Numbered from the stretch's first letter, positions 1-8,144 are shown. The stretch: DNA of 64,000 nt from Bacteroidales bacterium (GCA_017454945.1 JAFTCA010000041.1:186001-250000), one strand, 5' to 3'. The notes: generated by a model not told the origin, from the sequence alone. Program-made: numbers and translations.

Positions 1-1445
1 GCCTCTATTTAGGCGCTTACTATGGAAATGACAAGTATGGCTTCAAGTCCAAGTCGGGCGATACGAAGGCAATCTTCAATTGGGGCAATGCAGCCGTTTC
101 GTTGCGTTGGAACTATATCATCACACCGCAGCTTTTCTTGAACACGTCGGCAAGTTTTACCAATTATGATTTCGGTACGACTATGCAAATGTCTGTGTAT
201 GAGTTTAATCTCAAATCGGGTGTGCGCGACTACTCCCTGAAGAGCGAACTGACTTATTTGCCATCATTCCCTCATCAGTTCAAGTTTGGTGTGCATTATG
301 TTTTCCATACGCTCTTTCCTAATAGCTACGATGTTCATGCCGGTGATGCCGCCACGTTATCGCTGCCAACGTCCAAACCCTATTATGCCCACGATTTGTC
401 AGTTTATGCCAATGATGAGTTCGAGGTATGTCGCTGGTTAAAAGTGAATGCTGGCTTGCGTTATACTTTTTTTGCGCATATTGGGTCGTTTACGCGTTAT
501 GTGTTGGATGATACCTATGCTGTTGTCGATTCTATCATATATCGCCCTGGCCAGTTGGTGAAGGCCTACAACTCAGCGGAACCTCGCTTGTCGTTGCGCT
601 TCTTGATTGATTCTGCCACCTCCATCAAGGCCTCCTACACGATGAACTATCAGTATCTGCATCAGGCCTCCATGGCCACCGTGTCGCTGCCTACCGATGT
701 ATGGATGCCGTCAACCGACATTGTGAAGCCTCAAATCGGTCATCAGGTGTCGCTGGGGTTTTATCGCAACTTCCGTCGCAACATGTTCGAAACATCAGTC
801 GATTTCTACTATAAATGGCTCTATAATTTGATTGAATATCGTGACGGCTTGAATCTTAATATGATTAATATTAATGCTGATCAGATGTACACGTTTGGAA
901 AAGGCTGGTCGTATGGTGTTGAATTTTTTGTCAAGAAGGCGAAAGGGCGTTTCACAGGCTTTATCGGCTATACACTTTCGTTCACCAAACGTAAATTTGA
1001 AGAGTTGAATGGGGGTAAACCGTTCTATGCCAAGTATGATCGCCGCCATGACTTGTCAATCAACCTTTCTTACGAAATCATTGTTGGCAAACTGACCGCT
1101 TCGATGGTGTTTGTCTTCGCTAGCGGCAATACGATGACCATCCCGCTCGGCTATTATTTCTTCGACGGCAATCTGATTACCGAGTATTCCGAGCGCAATG
1201 CCTATCGGTTGCCGCCATATCATCGCCTCGACTTGTCGTTGAATTGGACCATCAAGAAGACTGCCAAGTGGGAGACAGGTCTTAATTTCTCCATCTATAA
1301 TGTTTATAATCACAAGAATCCGTTCTTTATCTTTTTCGAAACCACTACCGATTTTTCGCCCACACAATTTGAAATGGAAACCAAGGCCTATCAGATGAGC
1401 CTTCTCCCCATAATTCCTTCTATTACCTGGAATTTCAGTTTCTAA
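1..1445 (+). CDS. TonB-dependent outer-membrane receptor, C-terminal part (partial)
   Basis: The reading frame is open from base 3, so the 5' end lies outside the window; the first visible in-frame start-like codon (TTG at 102) is internal. About 480 residues of alternating aromatic and polar strands, typical of the 22-strand barrel of TonB-dependent receptors, end in the outer-membrane signature ITWNFSF with a terminal phenylalanine recognised by the BAM machinery. Recognisable receptor-barrel phrases include an R-x-P-P-Y-H-R-L-D-L-S-L strand near the end and YDRRHDLSINLSY. Plug and signal peptide are not visible. The substrate cannot be told from the barrel. It precedes the peptide natural-product locus in the same direction but is separated from it by a promoter, so a shared role is only possible. 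Confidence 0.85.
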   Translation, partial: LYLGAYYGNDKYGFKSKSGDTKAIFNWGNAAVSLRWNYIITPQLFLNTSASFTNYDFGTTMQMSVYEFNLKSGVRDYSLKSELTYLPSFPHQFKFGVHYVFHTLFPNSYDVHAGDAATLSLPTSKPYYAHDLSVYANDEFEVCRWLKVNAGLRYTFFAHIGSFTRYVLDDTYAVVDSIIYRPGQLVKAYNSAEPRLSLRFLIDSATSIKASYTMNYQYLHQASMATVSLPTDVWMPSTDIVKPQIGHQVSLGFYRNFRRNMFETSVDFYYKWLYNLIEYRDGLNLNMININADQMYTFGKGWSYGVEFFVKKAKGRFTGFIGYTLSFTKRKFEELNGGKPFYAKYDRRHDLSINLSYEIIVGKLTASMVFVFASGNTMTIPLGYYFFDGNLITEYSERNAYRLPPYHRLDLSLNWTIKKTAKWETGLNFSIYNVYNHKNPFFIFFETTTDFSPTQFEMETKAYQMSLLPIIPSITWNFSF

Positions 1446-1489
1446 AATTGGGTGTTGATATTTTGTTAATAAAAATTTAATACAATTCG

Positions 1490-1519
1490 TTGTAATTGTA
1501 AATAATTTATTTATTTTTG
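1490..1519 (+). promoter_or_regulatory. Promoter of the peptide precursor locus
   Basis: TTG at 1490-1492, a 19-base spacer and TATTTTTG at 1512-1519 match the Bacteroidota housekeeping consensus (TTG-N19-TAnnTTTG). The start of transcription would lie near 1526, leaving a leader of more than 300 bases before the precursor start at 1853. Confidence 0.65.
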
Positions 1520-1693
1520 CAGCAAATAAACGGTTTGTAAATATGCTTAAATAATTGTGATTATTGTATGTATATAATATTGTAATGTTTTCTATGATTA
1601 TTTGCAATAACTTAATATTTTAATAATATAACGCTTCGTTTCATGATAAATAAATTGTGCAAAAACAACTTGAGTTAGCGGGTCTCTGTCATC

Positions 1694-1834
1694 ATGTTTC
1701 CAGATGGCGGAGACGGACGGTATGGTTGTCAAGGCATGGCTGACGTGGGGACGGGAAGACGGACAGTCTTCCATTGTGTGGTGTTGATCTGGCCCAACTT
1801 GCTGTGCAAAATCAGGTCTTGTAATCATTGTTAA
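1694..1834 (+). CDS. Small ORF upstream of the RiPP precursor (candidate)
   Basis: A 46-codon ORF from ATG 1694 to TAA 1834 lies in the long leader, 18 bases before the precursor start. The product has GG at residues 5-6, five cysteines (12, 28, 38, 43, 46) and ends in SCNHC; the bases ttgtaatcattgt encoding its end also occur in the precursor core (GCNHC). No clear ribosome-binding site precedes it, and a hairpin (1754-1772) lies inside it. It could be a leader ORF, a degenerate second precursor, or chance. The family is not recognised. Confidence 0.2.
   Translation: MFPDGGDGRYGCQGMADVGTGRRTVFHCVVLIWPNLLCKIRSCNHC
1754..1772 (+). promoter_or_regulatory. Hairpin in the 5' leader of the precursor mRNA
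   Basis: GGAAGAC (1754-1760), loop GGACA and GTCTTCC (1766-1772) form a perfect 7-bp stem. No T-run follows, so it is not a simple terminator. The surrounding 1680-1800 stretch is markedly more GC-rich than the flanking AT-rich DNA. A regulatory role is inference. Confidence 0.35.
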
Positions 1835-1852
1835 TTATTAAATGTTTTGAAT

Positions 1853-2110
1853 ATGAGAAAGTTGGAATTTGAAATGGTTGAAGAAGGTCTGCAAATTGAT
1901 ACCTTGAATAATTATCTTCCCAATGTGGTGCATAAACTGACCGATGAAGAGATGGAGGCCATCTATGGTGGCACTGTAGGTTGTAATTGCAAATGGCATG
2001 GTTGTAATCATTGTGCCCATGTGGAGTGTTTGAAGTTATGCAAAACCAAGGTTTTTGGCGACAATACAACCACCGTGGCAGATACCACCGGAACCGTCCG
2101 CTTGCTGTAG
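1853..2110 (+). CDS. RiPP precursor peptide, double-glycine leader, six-cysteine core
   Basis: An 85-residue peptide. Residues 1-40 look like a leader for peptide maturation and export: charged, with LTDEEMEAIYGG ending at Gly39-Gly40, the pattern cut by C39-type peptidases and seen in GG-type natural product precursors of Bacteroidales. Residues 41-85 are the proposed core: cysteines at 44, 46, 51, 54, 59 and 63 (C-x-C-x4-C-x2-C-x4-C-x3-C) with several histidines, then a tail carrying seven threonines after the last cysteine. Cysteines first and acceptor-like residues after is the arrangement of nested-hairpin sactipeptides. The start is ATG 1853; a TTG two codons upstream is less likely. 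The radical SAM gene follows 31 bases later, so the two are probably co-transcribed. The mature product, the cross-links and the activity are unknown. Confidence 0.75.
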   Translation: MRKLEFEMVEEGLQIDTLNNYLPNVVHKLTDEEMEAIYGGTVGCNCKWHGCNHCAHVECLKLCKTKVFGDNTTTVADTTGTVRLL

Positions 2111-2141
2111 TCATTGTAAATAGATGATAGATTAGACAGGT

Positions 2142-3443
2142 ATGAAATGGTCGAAATACAATTATTTTTTCAAGTCGCCAAAGTTTGGGTATTTGCTTTA
2201 TAATGCGCTGACTAATGTGTTCTTGCGTATGAGTGAGAAGGAGGCGGCTATCTTGCAGCGTGCAAAAATCAATCCCAGTACGCTCGATGAGTTTTCGGAA
2301 CGCAATATGTTGGTGCGTAATAAGATTTTTGTCGAGAATGACGAGGATGAGATTGCGAAACTTAAAGTGGAAAATCTACTCGGTCGTTTTGCTTCTCCAT
2401 CGCTGTCGTTGACTATCACGCCAACGCTGGCTTGTAATTTCAAATGTAGTTATTGTTACGAGAATGATTCTCACGTGGAAACGATGTCTGAAGAAGTCCA
2501 AGACAAGGTGCTGTCGTTTGCTCAAGGATTCCCTTCTGTAAAGGAACTTTTCGTGACATGGTACGGTGGAGAGCCGCTGCTGGCGTTGGACGTGATAGAT
2601 CGTTTGACTTCCCGTTTGCGCACGCTCAAATTGCCTTTGTCGGCGGGAATGGTCACCAATGGCTATCTGTTGCAGGAACTGGTCGTTCGCAAACTTGTGG
2701 ACCTCTCTATCCGGTCGCTGCAGGTGACTATCGATGGTGTGGGCGAGATGCATGACAAACGGCGTCCTCACCGCACGGGCGTGGGAACTTTCAAGACTAT
2801 CATAGCCAATTTGGATAAGCTTTTCACCATCACCAAGGATTTGGCGGTCGCCGTTCGTGTCAATATCGACCAGTCGAATAAAGATCACTTTCCTGAATTG
2901 CTCTCGTATCTGTCACAGCGCTATCATGGCGAACGATTGTCTGTTGCTCCTGCATTCGTGGAACGCATCAATGGGTGTTGCGGTGAGCAGCAGTGCATCG
3001 CTTCGTCGAAGGAGAAGGCTGCGTATTGGATGCAACTTTTTCAAAAGTACCGGATCTACAATACGCATGCTTTCCCCAAATTAGAGCTTGGCTCGTGTAT
3101 GATGCGCAAACTGAACGCTTTTGTGATTTCTGCCGATGGCTCTCTCTACAAGTGCTGGAACGACATTGGTCGTGCCGATAAGGCGGTGGGTAGTGTGTTG
3201 AAACAGGGATTGAACACCACGCTCTTAGCGCGTTATCTGAAAGCCGCAGACAAGTGGGACGACCCTCGATGTTTGGATTGTGAAGTCTTCCCCATTTGCG
3301 ATGGTGGATGCTCCTATATGAGGCTTGAAAATTTGTACGAAGGTGCGCAGCACGATTGTTGCATCGCGGCGAAGGAGCACTTGTACCAATTTATTGAAAA
3401 TCATTATGAGATGAGGAAAATGACAGAAGCGGCAATTAAGTAA
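2142..3443 (+). CDS. Radical SAM/SPASM peptide maturase
   Basis: A 433-residue enzyme expected to modify the adjacent precursor. The radical SAM cluster motif CNFKCSYC (Cys98, 102, 105) binds the SAM-reducing 4Fe-4S cluster, and TWYGGEP (139-145) is the glycine-rich SAM-binding strand. The C-terminal third is a SPASM domain for auxiliary Fe-S clusters: Cys319, Cys338, then CLDCEVFPICDGGC (377-390) and Cys406/407. An extra group (Cys279, 280, 285) lies before it. The first 85 or so residues are a separate segment that could recognise the leader, which is inference. Enzymes of this architecture make thioether or C-C cross-links in sactipeptides and ranthipeptides; which reaction is made here cannot be read from sequence. 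No export ABC transporter or C39 peptidase is visible nearby. Confidence 0.9.
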   Translation: MKWSKYNYFFKSPKFGYLLYNALTNVFLRMSEKEAAILQRAKINPSTLDEFSERNMLVRNKIFVENDEDEIAKLKVENLLGRFASPSLSLTITPTLACNFKCSYCYENDSHVETMSEEVQDKVLSFAQGFPSVKELFVTWYGGEPLLALDVIDRLTSRLRTLKLPLSAGMVTNGYLLQELVVRKLVDLSIRSLQVTIDGVGEMHDKRRPHRTGVGTFKTIIANLDKLFTITKDLAVAVRVNIDQSNKDHFPELLSYLSQRYHGERLSVAPAFVERINGCCGEQQCIASSKEKAAYWMQLFQKYRIYNTHAFPKLELGSCMMRKLNAFVISADGSLYKCWNDIGRADKAVGSVLKQGLNTTLLARYLKAADKWDDPRCLDCEVFPICDGGCSYMRLENLYEGAQHDCCIAAKEHLYQFIENHYEMRKMTEAAIK

Positions 3444-3501
3444 GGTGAAGAGAGACGAAGCTGGATGTTCATGTAAAAAAATGATATTTTTTGTTCAGAG
3501 A

Positions 3502-3532
3502 TTGCAATTTTTGATGGAAATGGTTATTTTTG
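3502..3532 (+). promoter_or_regulatory. Promoter of the acyltransferase-SDR pair
   Basis: TTG at 3502-3504, a 20-base spacer and TATTTTTG at 3525-3532 match the Bacteroidota consensus, 30 bases before the ATG at 3563. It separates this transcript from the radical SAM gene. Confidence 0.65.
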
Positions 3533-3562
3533 CATTTACAATCATCAAATAATCATTGCCTA

Positions 3563-4669
3563 ATGACAATCAAAGAGGTTCTCTCGCCCAAAGAGCTTAA
3601 AGCGTTCGTCGATTTTCCGAAGCGCCTGTATAAAGGATGTCCGCACTATGTGCCGCCTTTGGATTCGTCGGAGGTGAAACTGCTGACCCAGCATCCTGCT
3701 TTGGAATTCTGCTCTTTGCGAATGTGGCTTGCCTACGAGAATGATGAGATTGTGGGGCGTGTGGCAGGCATTATCAATCATAAATGCAATGAACTGAAGC
3801 AACAGAAACGTATTCGTTTCGGCTGGTTTGATGTCATTGATGATGTGGAAGTGGCACGCGCTTTGCTCCAGAAAGTGGAGGAGTGGGGACGTGAGAACAG
3901 CTTGGAGGAGATTTGTGGCCCGTCGCGCTACTCGAACATGGAAAAGCAGTCGATGCTGATTGAGGGCTTTGACAATACTCCCTCCATCGCTTCGGACTAT
4001 AACTATCCGTATTATCCGCAACTGATTGAAAAGTTGGGATTCGAGAAGGAAGTGGACTATGTGCAGTATCGTATGAAGGTGAACCCGGTGCCTCCCGTTA
4101 TCGATGCGTTGGTGGATAGGGTGCAACAACGTACGCATGTGAAACTGAAACCAATTCGTAATAAGCGGGAATTACAGCACTTGAGTCATGAGTTCTTCAA
4201 AGTGTTGAATTCCAGTTATAAGGATATCTTCAATTTCATTCCTCTTACGGATAGGGAAATTGATTGGGCTATAGACCAGAACTTTGCTGTGGCTGATCCT
4301 GCGCTGGTATCGGCGTTGGAAGATGAGAATGGCAGGATGGTGGGCATAGCTTTCAGTTTGCCCTCCTTGAGTCGCGCATTCCAAAAAGCTAAAGGCAAAC
4401 TGTTCCCCTTCGGCTGGTTGCATGTGCTTCGCGCCCTCCGACATGAGCAAGTGGTCGATCTCTATCTCACAGGCGTGCTTCCCGAATATATCCACTCCGG
4501 TATCCACGCTCTCTATCATAAGGAGCTGAATGAGATATTCTTACAGCGTGGCTTCAAATACGCCAACTCGTCGCAGCAGCTGGAAAACAATGTGGCTAAT
4601 CGAATCTGGGCAAAGTATGATTCCGAACTTTTGTTTAGACGGCGGTGTTATAAGAAACAAATAAAGTAG
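3563..4669 (+). CDS. GNAT-superfamily acyltransferase-like protein (YghO-like)
   Basis: A 368-residue protein with an N-terminal acyltransferase-like region (PKRLYKGCPHYVPPL, then WLAYENDEIVGRVAGIINH, a GNAT-type strand and acyl-CoA loop) and the conserved stretch ICGPSRYSNMEKQSMLIEGF. A second half from about residue 170 has similar composition. Start ATG 3563 sits 30 bases after a strong promoter; the TTG further upstream lies within the promoter. The stop is only two bases from the next gene, an SDR reductase, so they form an operon. Large GNAT proteins of this YghO-like class include the bacterial ceramide synthase of Caulobacter; with a reductase beside it a role in sphingolipid synthesis is conceivable but unproven here. 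Confidence 0.65.
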   Translation: MTIKEVLSPKELKAFVDFPKRLYKGCPHYVPPLDSSEVKLLTQHPALEFCSLRMWLAYENDEIVGRVAGIINHKCNELKQQKRIRFGWFDVIDDVEVARALLQKVEEWGRENSLEEICGPSRYSNMEKQSMLIEGFDNTPSIASDYNYPYYPQLIEKLGFEKEVDYVQYRMKVNPVPPVIDALVDRVQQRTHVKLKPIRNKRELQHLSHEFFKVLNSSYKDIFNFIPLTDREIDWAIDQNFAVADPALVSALEDENGRMVGIAFSLPSLSRAFQKAKGKLFPFGWLHVLRALRHEQVVDLYLTGVLPEYIHSGIHALYHKELNEIFLQRGFKYANSSQQLENNVANRIWAKYDSELLFRRRCYKKQIK

Positions 4670-4671
4670 CT

Positions 4672-5445
4672 ATGTCAGAGGAATTTGCTGTTGTTACGGG
4701 CGTCAGTCGTGGATTGGGACGTGCTTTGGCATTTGAGTTGGCACAACGTCACATCAATCTCTTGTTAGTAAGTTCAAATCCTGAAGTGGAAAAACTGAAG
4801 GATGAACTTATATCTCAGTTTTCTATCCAGGCGCATAGTTTTGTGGCAGATATGACAAACGCGGACGAAGTGATGGCGCTGACGGAATCGATAAACGCTC
4901 AATATAAGGTGTTTATGCTGATCAACAATTCGGGCATCGGTGGCTCTTGTGCCTTCGAGAAGGCTGATTCAACCTACATACAGCGTATTTTGCAACTGAA
5001 TGTGATGGCTACGTCTTTAATGACTAAGGGACTGATCGATAATCTGTTGTCTCAACCTAAGAGTTACCTCCTCAATGTGGCAAGTATGGCTGCTGTGACG
5101 CCGATAGCCTTCAAGACAGTCTATCCCGCAAGCAAAGCGTTTGTGGTGGACTTTTCGTTGGCGTTGCGTCAAGAGTATCGCGGCACTCCACTGTCGGTGA
5201 GTGTGGCACTGCCTGGTGCAATGGCCACCAATCCTGATGCGACGGCGCGTATCCAGAGGCAAGGTTTTTTCGGAAAATTGACCTTGGCCTCGGTGGAACA
5301 AGTGGCCGCCAAGTGTGTGCGGCAGTTGCTACGTGGTAAGCGCCTTATCCTCATCAATCCCATTGCGTATTATACATCTATGTTGATTCCCAGCGCATTG
5401 AGGACGAAATTAATCTCTAGGGTGGTGAAAAGAGAGGTACAATAA
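4672..5445 (+). CDS. Short-chain dehydrogenase/reductase
   Basis: A 257-residue classical SDR. The nucleotide-binding motif TGVSRGLG is at residues 9-16, the NNSG variant of NNAG at 85-88, and the catalytic set is Ser138, Tyr151 and Lys155 (YPASK). The C-terminus, basic and hydrophobic (ISRVVKREVQ), could touch the membrane, as in 3-ketosphinganine reductase-like members. It starts two bases after the stop of the acyltransferase-like gene and is surely co-transcribed. The substrate cannot be assigned from sequence; a 3-keto-lipid is suggested only by the neighbour. Confidence 0.85.
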   Translation: MSEEFAVVTGVSRGLGRALAFELAQRHINLLLVSSNPEVEKLKDELISQFSIQAHSFVADMTNADEVMALTESINAQYKVFMLINNSGIGGSCAFEKADSTYIQRILQLNVMATSLMTKGLIDNLLSQPKSYLLNVASMAAVTPIAFKTVYPASKAFVVDFSLALRQEYRGTPLSVSVALPGAMATNPDATARIQRQGFFGKLTLASVEQVAAKCVRQLLRGKRLILINPIAYYTSMLIPSALRTKLISRVVKREVQ

Positions 5446-5508
5446 TCCTACTGTACAGGTCTAGGTATCTTTTTTCTACACCAACACCGTAGCAATCATT
5501 TTTTTGTA

Positions 5509-5516
5509 TAATTTTG
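5509..5516 (+). promoter_or_regulatory. Promoter -7 element
   Basis: TAATTTTG matches TAnnTTTG 40 bases before the ATG at 5556. No good TTG is found at the expected upstream distance. Confidence 0.45.
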
Positions 5517-5555
5517 CGTCTTGTAAAAGTGATTATTAACCTAAACTTGATAAAG

Positions 5556-6242
5556 ATGAAAAGAATTGTAATGTTAGTGGCTCTCTTCGTGATGGCCTTT
5601 ACTGTATCTCTGTCGGCACAGAAACCTTTTGCCGGTCATATTCATTATTCATTCACTGTTGAAGGTATTGATGATCCCAATGTGTTGGCTCAGATGCCCG
5701 AAAGCGTTGATGTTACCGTATTCGGCAATAAAACCAAAACTGTGATGAATATGCAAGGCGTTGGTATTCAAAATATTACAGATGGTGATGCTAAATTGAC
5801 CCTGACCATTATTGAAGTGACTGGTATGGGTAAGTACTATGTGGAACTTCCTGCCGATTCGATTGAGAAAAAGTTTAAAAACGTACAATGTGATGCTACC
5901 TATACTGGTGAAACTAAGGATATTGCAGGCTATCTCTGCAAACGTGTGGTGGTAGTTCTCACGGATCTCGAAACGGATGAAACCCAAGAAACTGTAATAT
6001 GGGTTTCTGATAACTTTTTGGCTTCTGAAGCCATCAATTTCGGTTCGCAATATCGCTGTGTGAAAGGTTATCCGTTGCGTACTGAAACGACGGTTGATCA
6101 AGGAGACACTAAATTCACCATTATTCAAGAAGCAAAGGAAATCAAGCCTGATAAGAAGGTGAAAGCCCTCGATTTTCTGCGTCCTTCTGATGCAAAGAAT
6201 CTGATGGAAGAACCTGAATTAAAGAAAATGTTTGGATTGTAA
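5556..6242 (+). CDS. Secreted protein of unknown function, DUF4412-like
   Basis: A 228-residue protein. Residues 1-21 form a signal peptide (hydrophobic, ending VSLSAQ), so it is exported to the periplasm or outer membrane. The mature part begins KPFAGHIHYSFTVEG and is rich in beta strands with repeated KTKTVMNMQG/TLTIIEVTG/GYLCKRVVV units, a pattern like DUF4412-type proteins of Bacteroidota. No catalytic motif is visible. Start ATG 5556 was chosen because the signal peptide follows it directly; an in-frame upstream start would place a poor leader before it. The gene converges on rsmD with a hairpin between them. Confidence 0.6.
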   Translation: MKRIVMLVALFVMAFTVSLSAQKPFAGHIHYSFTVEGIDDPNVLAQMPESVDVTVFGNKTKTVMNMQGVGIQNITDGDAKLTLTIIEVTGMGKYYVELPADSIEKKFKNVQCDATYTGETKDIAGYLCKRVVVVLTDLETDETQETVIWVSDNFLASEAINFGSQYRCVKGYPLRTETTVDQGDTKFTIIQEAKEIKPDKKVKALDFLRPSDAKNLMEEPELKKMFGL

Positions 6243-6279
6243 AAATCTGAACAACAGTAGTTTTAATACCCTTTTATTG

Positions 6280-6321
6280 AATTTCTCATTCTTCAGTCAT
6301 ATTGACTAGGAATGAGAAATT
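6280..6321. terminator. Convergent terminator hairpin
   Basis: AATTTCTCATTC (6280-6291) and GAATGAGAAATT (6310-6321) form a perfect 12-bp stem, with T-rich bases after it on the plus strand. It lies between two convergent genes and overlaps the last codons of rsmD (stop at 6286-6288). Confidence 0.55.
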
Positions 6322-6831
6322 TAATTTTCCGTACTTCCTGTGTTCGTAGAACTTGGGGTGCTGTGAGAAATCGTGCTCGCGTGAGTGCTCCATAATTAAC
6401 CAGCCGTCAGGATTGAGCAGTTGGTTGTTGAATACATTGTCCACGATTTTCTCGATGCCTGGCAGGTCGTAGGGTGGGTCGGCAAAGATGATGTCGAACT
6501 TTTGCTTACAGCGCTCCGTAAACTGGAAAGCATCACCTTTGATGACCGTCACGTTTTGGTAGTTGAGCTGGCCTGCCATCTTGCTGATGAAGTTAGCGCA
6601 TCCTTGGTGGCTGTCCACCGACGTCACATGGATGGCTTGGCGTGATGCAAATTCCAGGGTGATGTTGCCCGTGCCTGCAAACAGGTCAAGGACAGTTACT
6701 TTGTCGAAAAAAAAGTAGTTGTTGAGGATGTTGAACAGGCTCTCTTTGCCCAAGTCGGTGGTTGGCCTGACGGGCAGATTGGCGGGCGCCGTAATCTTCT
6801 TGCCTCTATTTAAGCCGCTGATGATTCTCAT
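6286..6831 (-). CDS. rsmD: 16S rRNA (guanine(966)-N(2))-methyltransferase
   Basis: A 181-residue Rossmann methyltransferase matching RsmD in length and motifs. It begins MRIISGLNRGKKI, has the family stretch VRPTTDLGKESLFNIL, the SAM-binding motif DLFAGTGN at 49-56 and the catalytic DPPY at 118-121. It methylates G966 of 16S rRNA during 30S assembly. Its ATG overlaps the stop of the DUF3822 gene by four bases (6828-6831), so the two are translationally coupled, a pairing common in Bacteroidota. Its last codons are inside the terminator hairpin. Confidence 0.93.
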   Translation of the reverse strand: MRIISGLNRGKKITAPANLPVRPTTDLGKESLFNILNNYFFFDKVTVLDLFAGTGNITLEFASRQAIHVTSVDSHQGCANFISKMAGQLNYQNVTVIKGDAFQFTERCKQKFDIIFADPPYDLPGIEKIVDNVFNNQLLNPDGWLIMEHSREHDFSQHPKFYEHRKYGKLNFSFLVNMTEE

Positions 6832-7379
6832 GTCAGTTTCAATAAGGTGACATCTGTGTATTCGCTGAGCAGTTCGGCCAACGACTCGCTGCCGTTGTGC
6901 AAATATATGACGCAGTTATCGGGATCCAAACCGTATTGCTTGAGGATGTTAAGTGCGTGATACAGAATGTCGTAGTCGGATGTGATAGCTATGTCATTGA
7001 CCAACTGAAGTCGGTTGTCCTTTTCCAAGAAGAAATGTATGCATTCGTCTTGTATCGACAAACAGAGGCAGTTGGCTGCCTTGTCGGCGATAGCCCGATG
7101 CAGGATGTTGTACAGAAAAGTGGTGATGTGCTGGTAGTGGCGGGGTTCAAGTTGCGTAAGGCAGTCATTCTCAGTCTTGTCCAAATAAGAAATCGAAATG
7201 TAATCCTCTATTTCATCTTGTAGGATATGTCCCGCTTTGCTGACATCATATTGCAACCGCAGGTAATCCTCAACATCTCCGAGGTCGAATAACGATTTCG
7301 GAACCAGAATAGGGGATGACTTGGTGACAATAATCTGACTTTCGCCTTTATTGGAAAGGATAAAGAACGGAGACCCCAT
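6828..7379 (-). CDS. DUF3822 family protein
   Basis: A 183-residue protein of the DUF3822 type, recognised by the order next to rsmD and the pattern LYNILHRAIADKAANCLCLSIQDECIHFFLEKDNRL...HALNILKQYGLDP.NCVIYLHNGS. The fold resembles actin-like/PilM ATPases in this family by description, but no clear nucleotide motif can be seen. It lies 10 bases after the preceding membrane protein gene and overlaps rsmD by ATGA. Function unknown; co-transcription with rsmD suggests a link with ribosome or envelope biogenesis only by association. Confidence 0.75.
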   Translation of the reverse strand: MGSPFFILSNKGESQIIVTKSSPILVPKSLFDLGDVEDYLRLQYDVSKAGHILQDEIEDYISISYLDKTENDCLTQLEPRHYQHITTFLYNILHRAIADKAANCLCLSIQDECIHFFLEKDNRLQLVNDIAITSDYDILYHALNILKQYGLDPDNCVIYLHNGSESLAELLSEYTDVTLLKLT

Positions 7380-7389
7380 TGCCGTACGA

Positions 7390-8070
7390 TTATTCCCAGC
7401 TGCCAGTAGTGCTGGCTTCGGTTAACGAACCCATCCAAATGTCGGGGTACTGGCTCTTGTATTGGGATTCCTCAGCCAAACCGCCGTAGAGGATTCTATT
7501 GATACCTCTGCTGAATACATTGTCGCTGGTGTTGATGCTCTTGTCCATATTGGCTAAAATGTCTTCAATGGGCACATCAATACGATATACGGGGATGGTG
7601 TATGTCTTGCTGGCGATAGAGTCCGTTTGGATGGTGAAGGTTTTCTTCTGTCCGTTTTCGTCGGTAGCAAACGGAATATATTGGAAATCTGTAAGGTTGG
7701 CTTTGGGCTCAATCTCGTAGATTCTATCTTTCACAGGAATAGAAACGGTCTCTTTCTTCAGCAAACCGGCTTTGAAAGCGTCAGCTTCGGTCATGCCTTC
7801 GGGTACTTCACCAATGTTCTTCACAACATTGATATGACCATTTTCTACAAATCTAACCAAGGAATCAATGTCTGCGCAATAGGTTTTGTTTTCGTTTTTG
7901 TAAACCGTCTGGATGGCTCTAATGGCAATCAGTCGCTCGGTGATAACACTTTGACGGGCTTCATAAACCATTTTGAACTTTTCAGGACGTAAAATACTTC
8001 TTGTGACCAAAATGGCAAGAAATACAACGGCAACTACTAATACAATACGAAAGATAGTCTTGGTCTTCAT
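7390..8070 (-). CDS. Conserved single-pass membrane protein, function unknown
   Basis: A 226-residue protein with one N-terminal membrane helix (about residues 8-26, FRIVLVVAVVFLAILVTRSIL) and a large exported domain. The stretch ARQSVITERLIAIRAIQTVYKNENKTYCADIDSLVRFV looks like the helix and loop of pseudopilin-like proteins (a helix followed by Ala/Ile-rich residues, then a YC..DIDSL block). It is the first gene of the run into DUF3822 and rsmD. A gene in this position next to DUF3822 is usual in Bacteroidota, but its job is not known to me. Confidence 0.65.
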   Translation of the reverse strand: MKTKTIFRIVLVVAVVFLAILVTRSILRPEKFKMVYEARQSVITERLIAIRAIQTVYKNENKTYCADIDSLVRFVENGHINVVKNIGEVPEGMTEADAFKAGLLKKETVSIPVKDRIYEIEPKANLTDFQYIPFATDENGQKKTFTIQTDSIASKTYTIPVYRIDVPIEDILANMDKSINTSDNVFSRGINRILYGGLAEESQYKSQYPDIWMGSLTEASTTGSWE

Positions 8071-8144
8071 ACGATAGATTTTTTATTTGATGTTTATGTT
8101 ATTCAATAGATTAGTGAATTCTCTACTTTGCAGAAAAATTCGAG

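Noticed and set aside
1598..1828. A 76-codon minus-strand frame in the precursor leader
   Set aside because: It overlaps the promoter-proximal leader, has no promoter on that strand, and no recognisable product.
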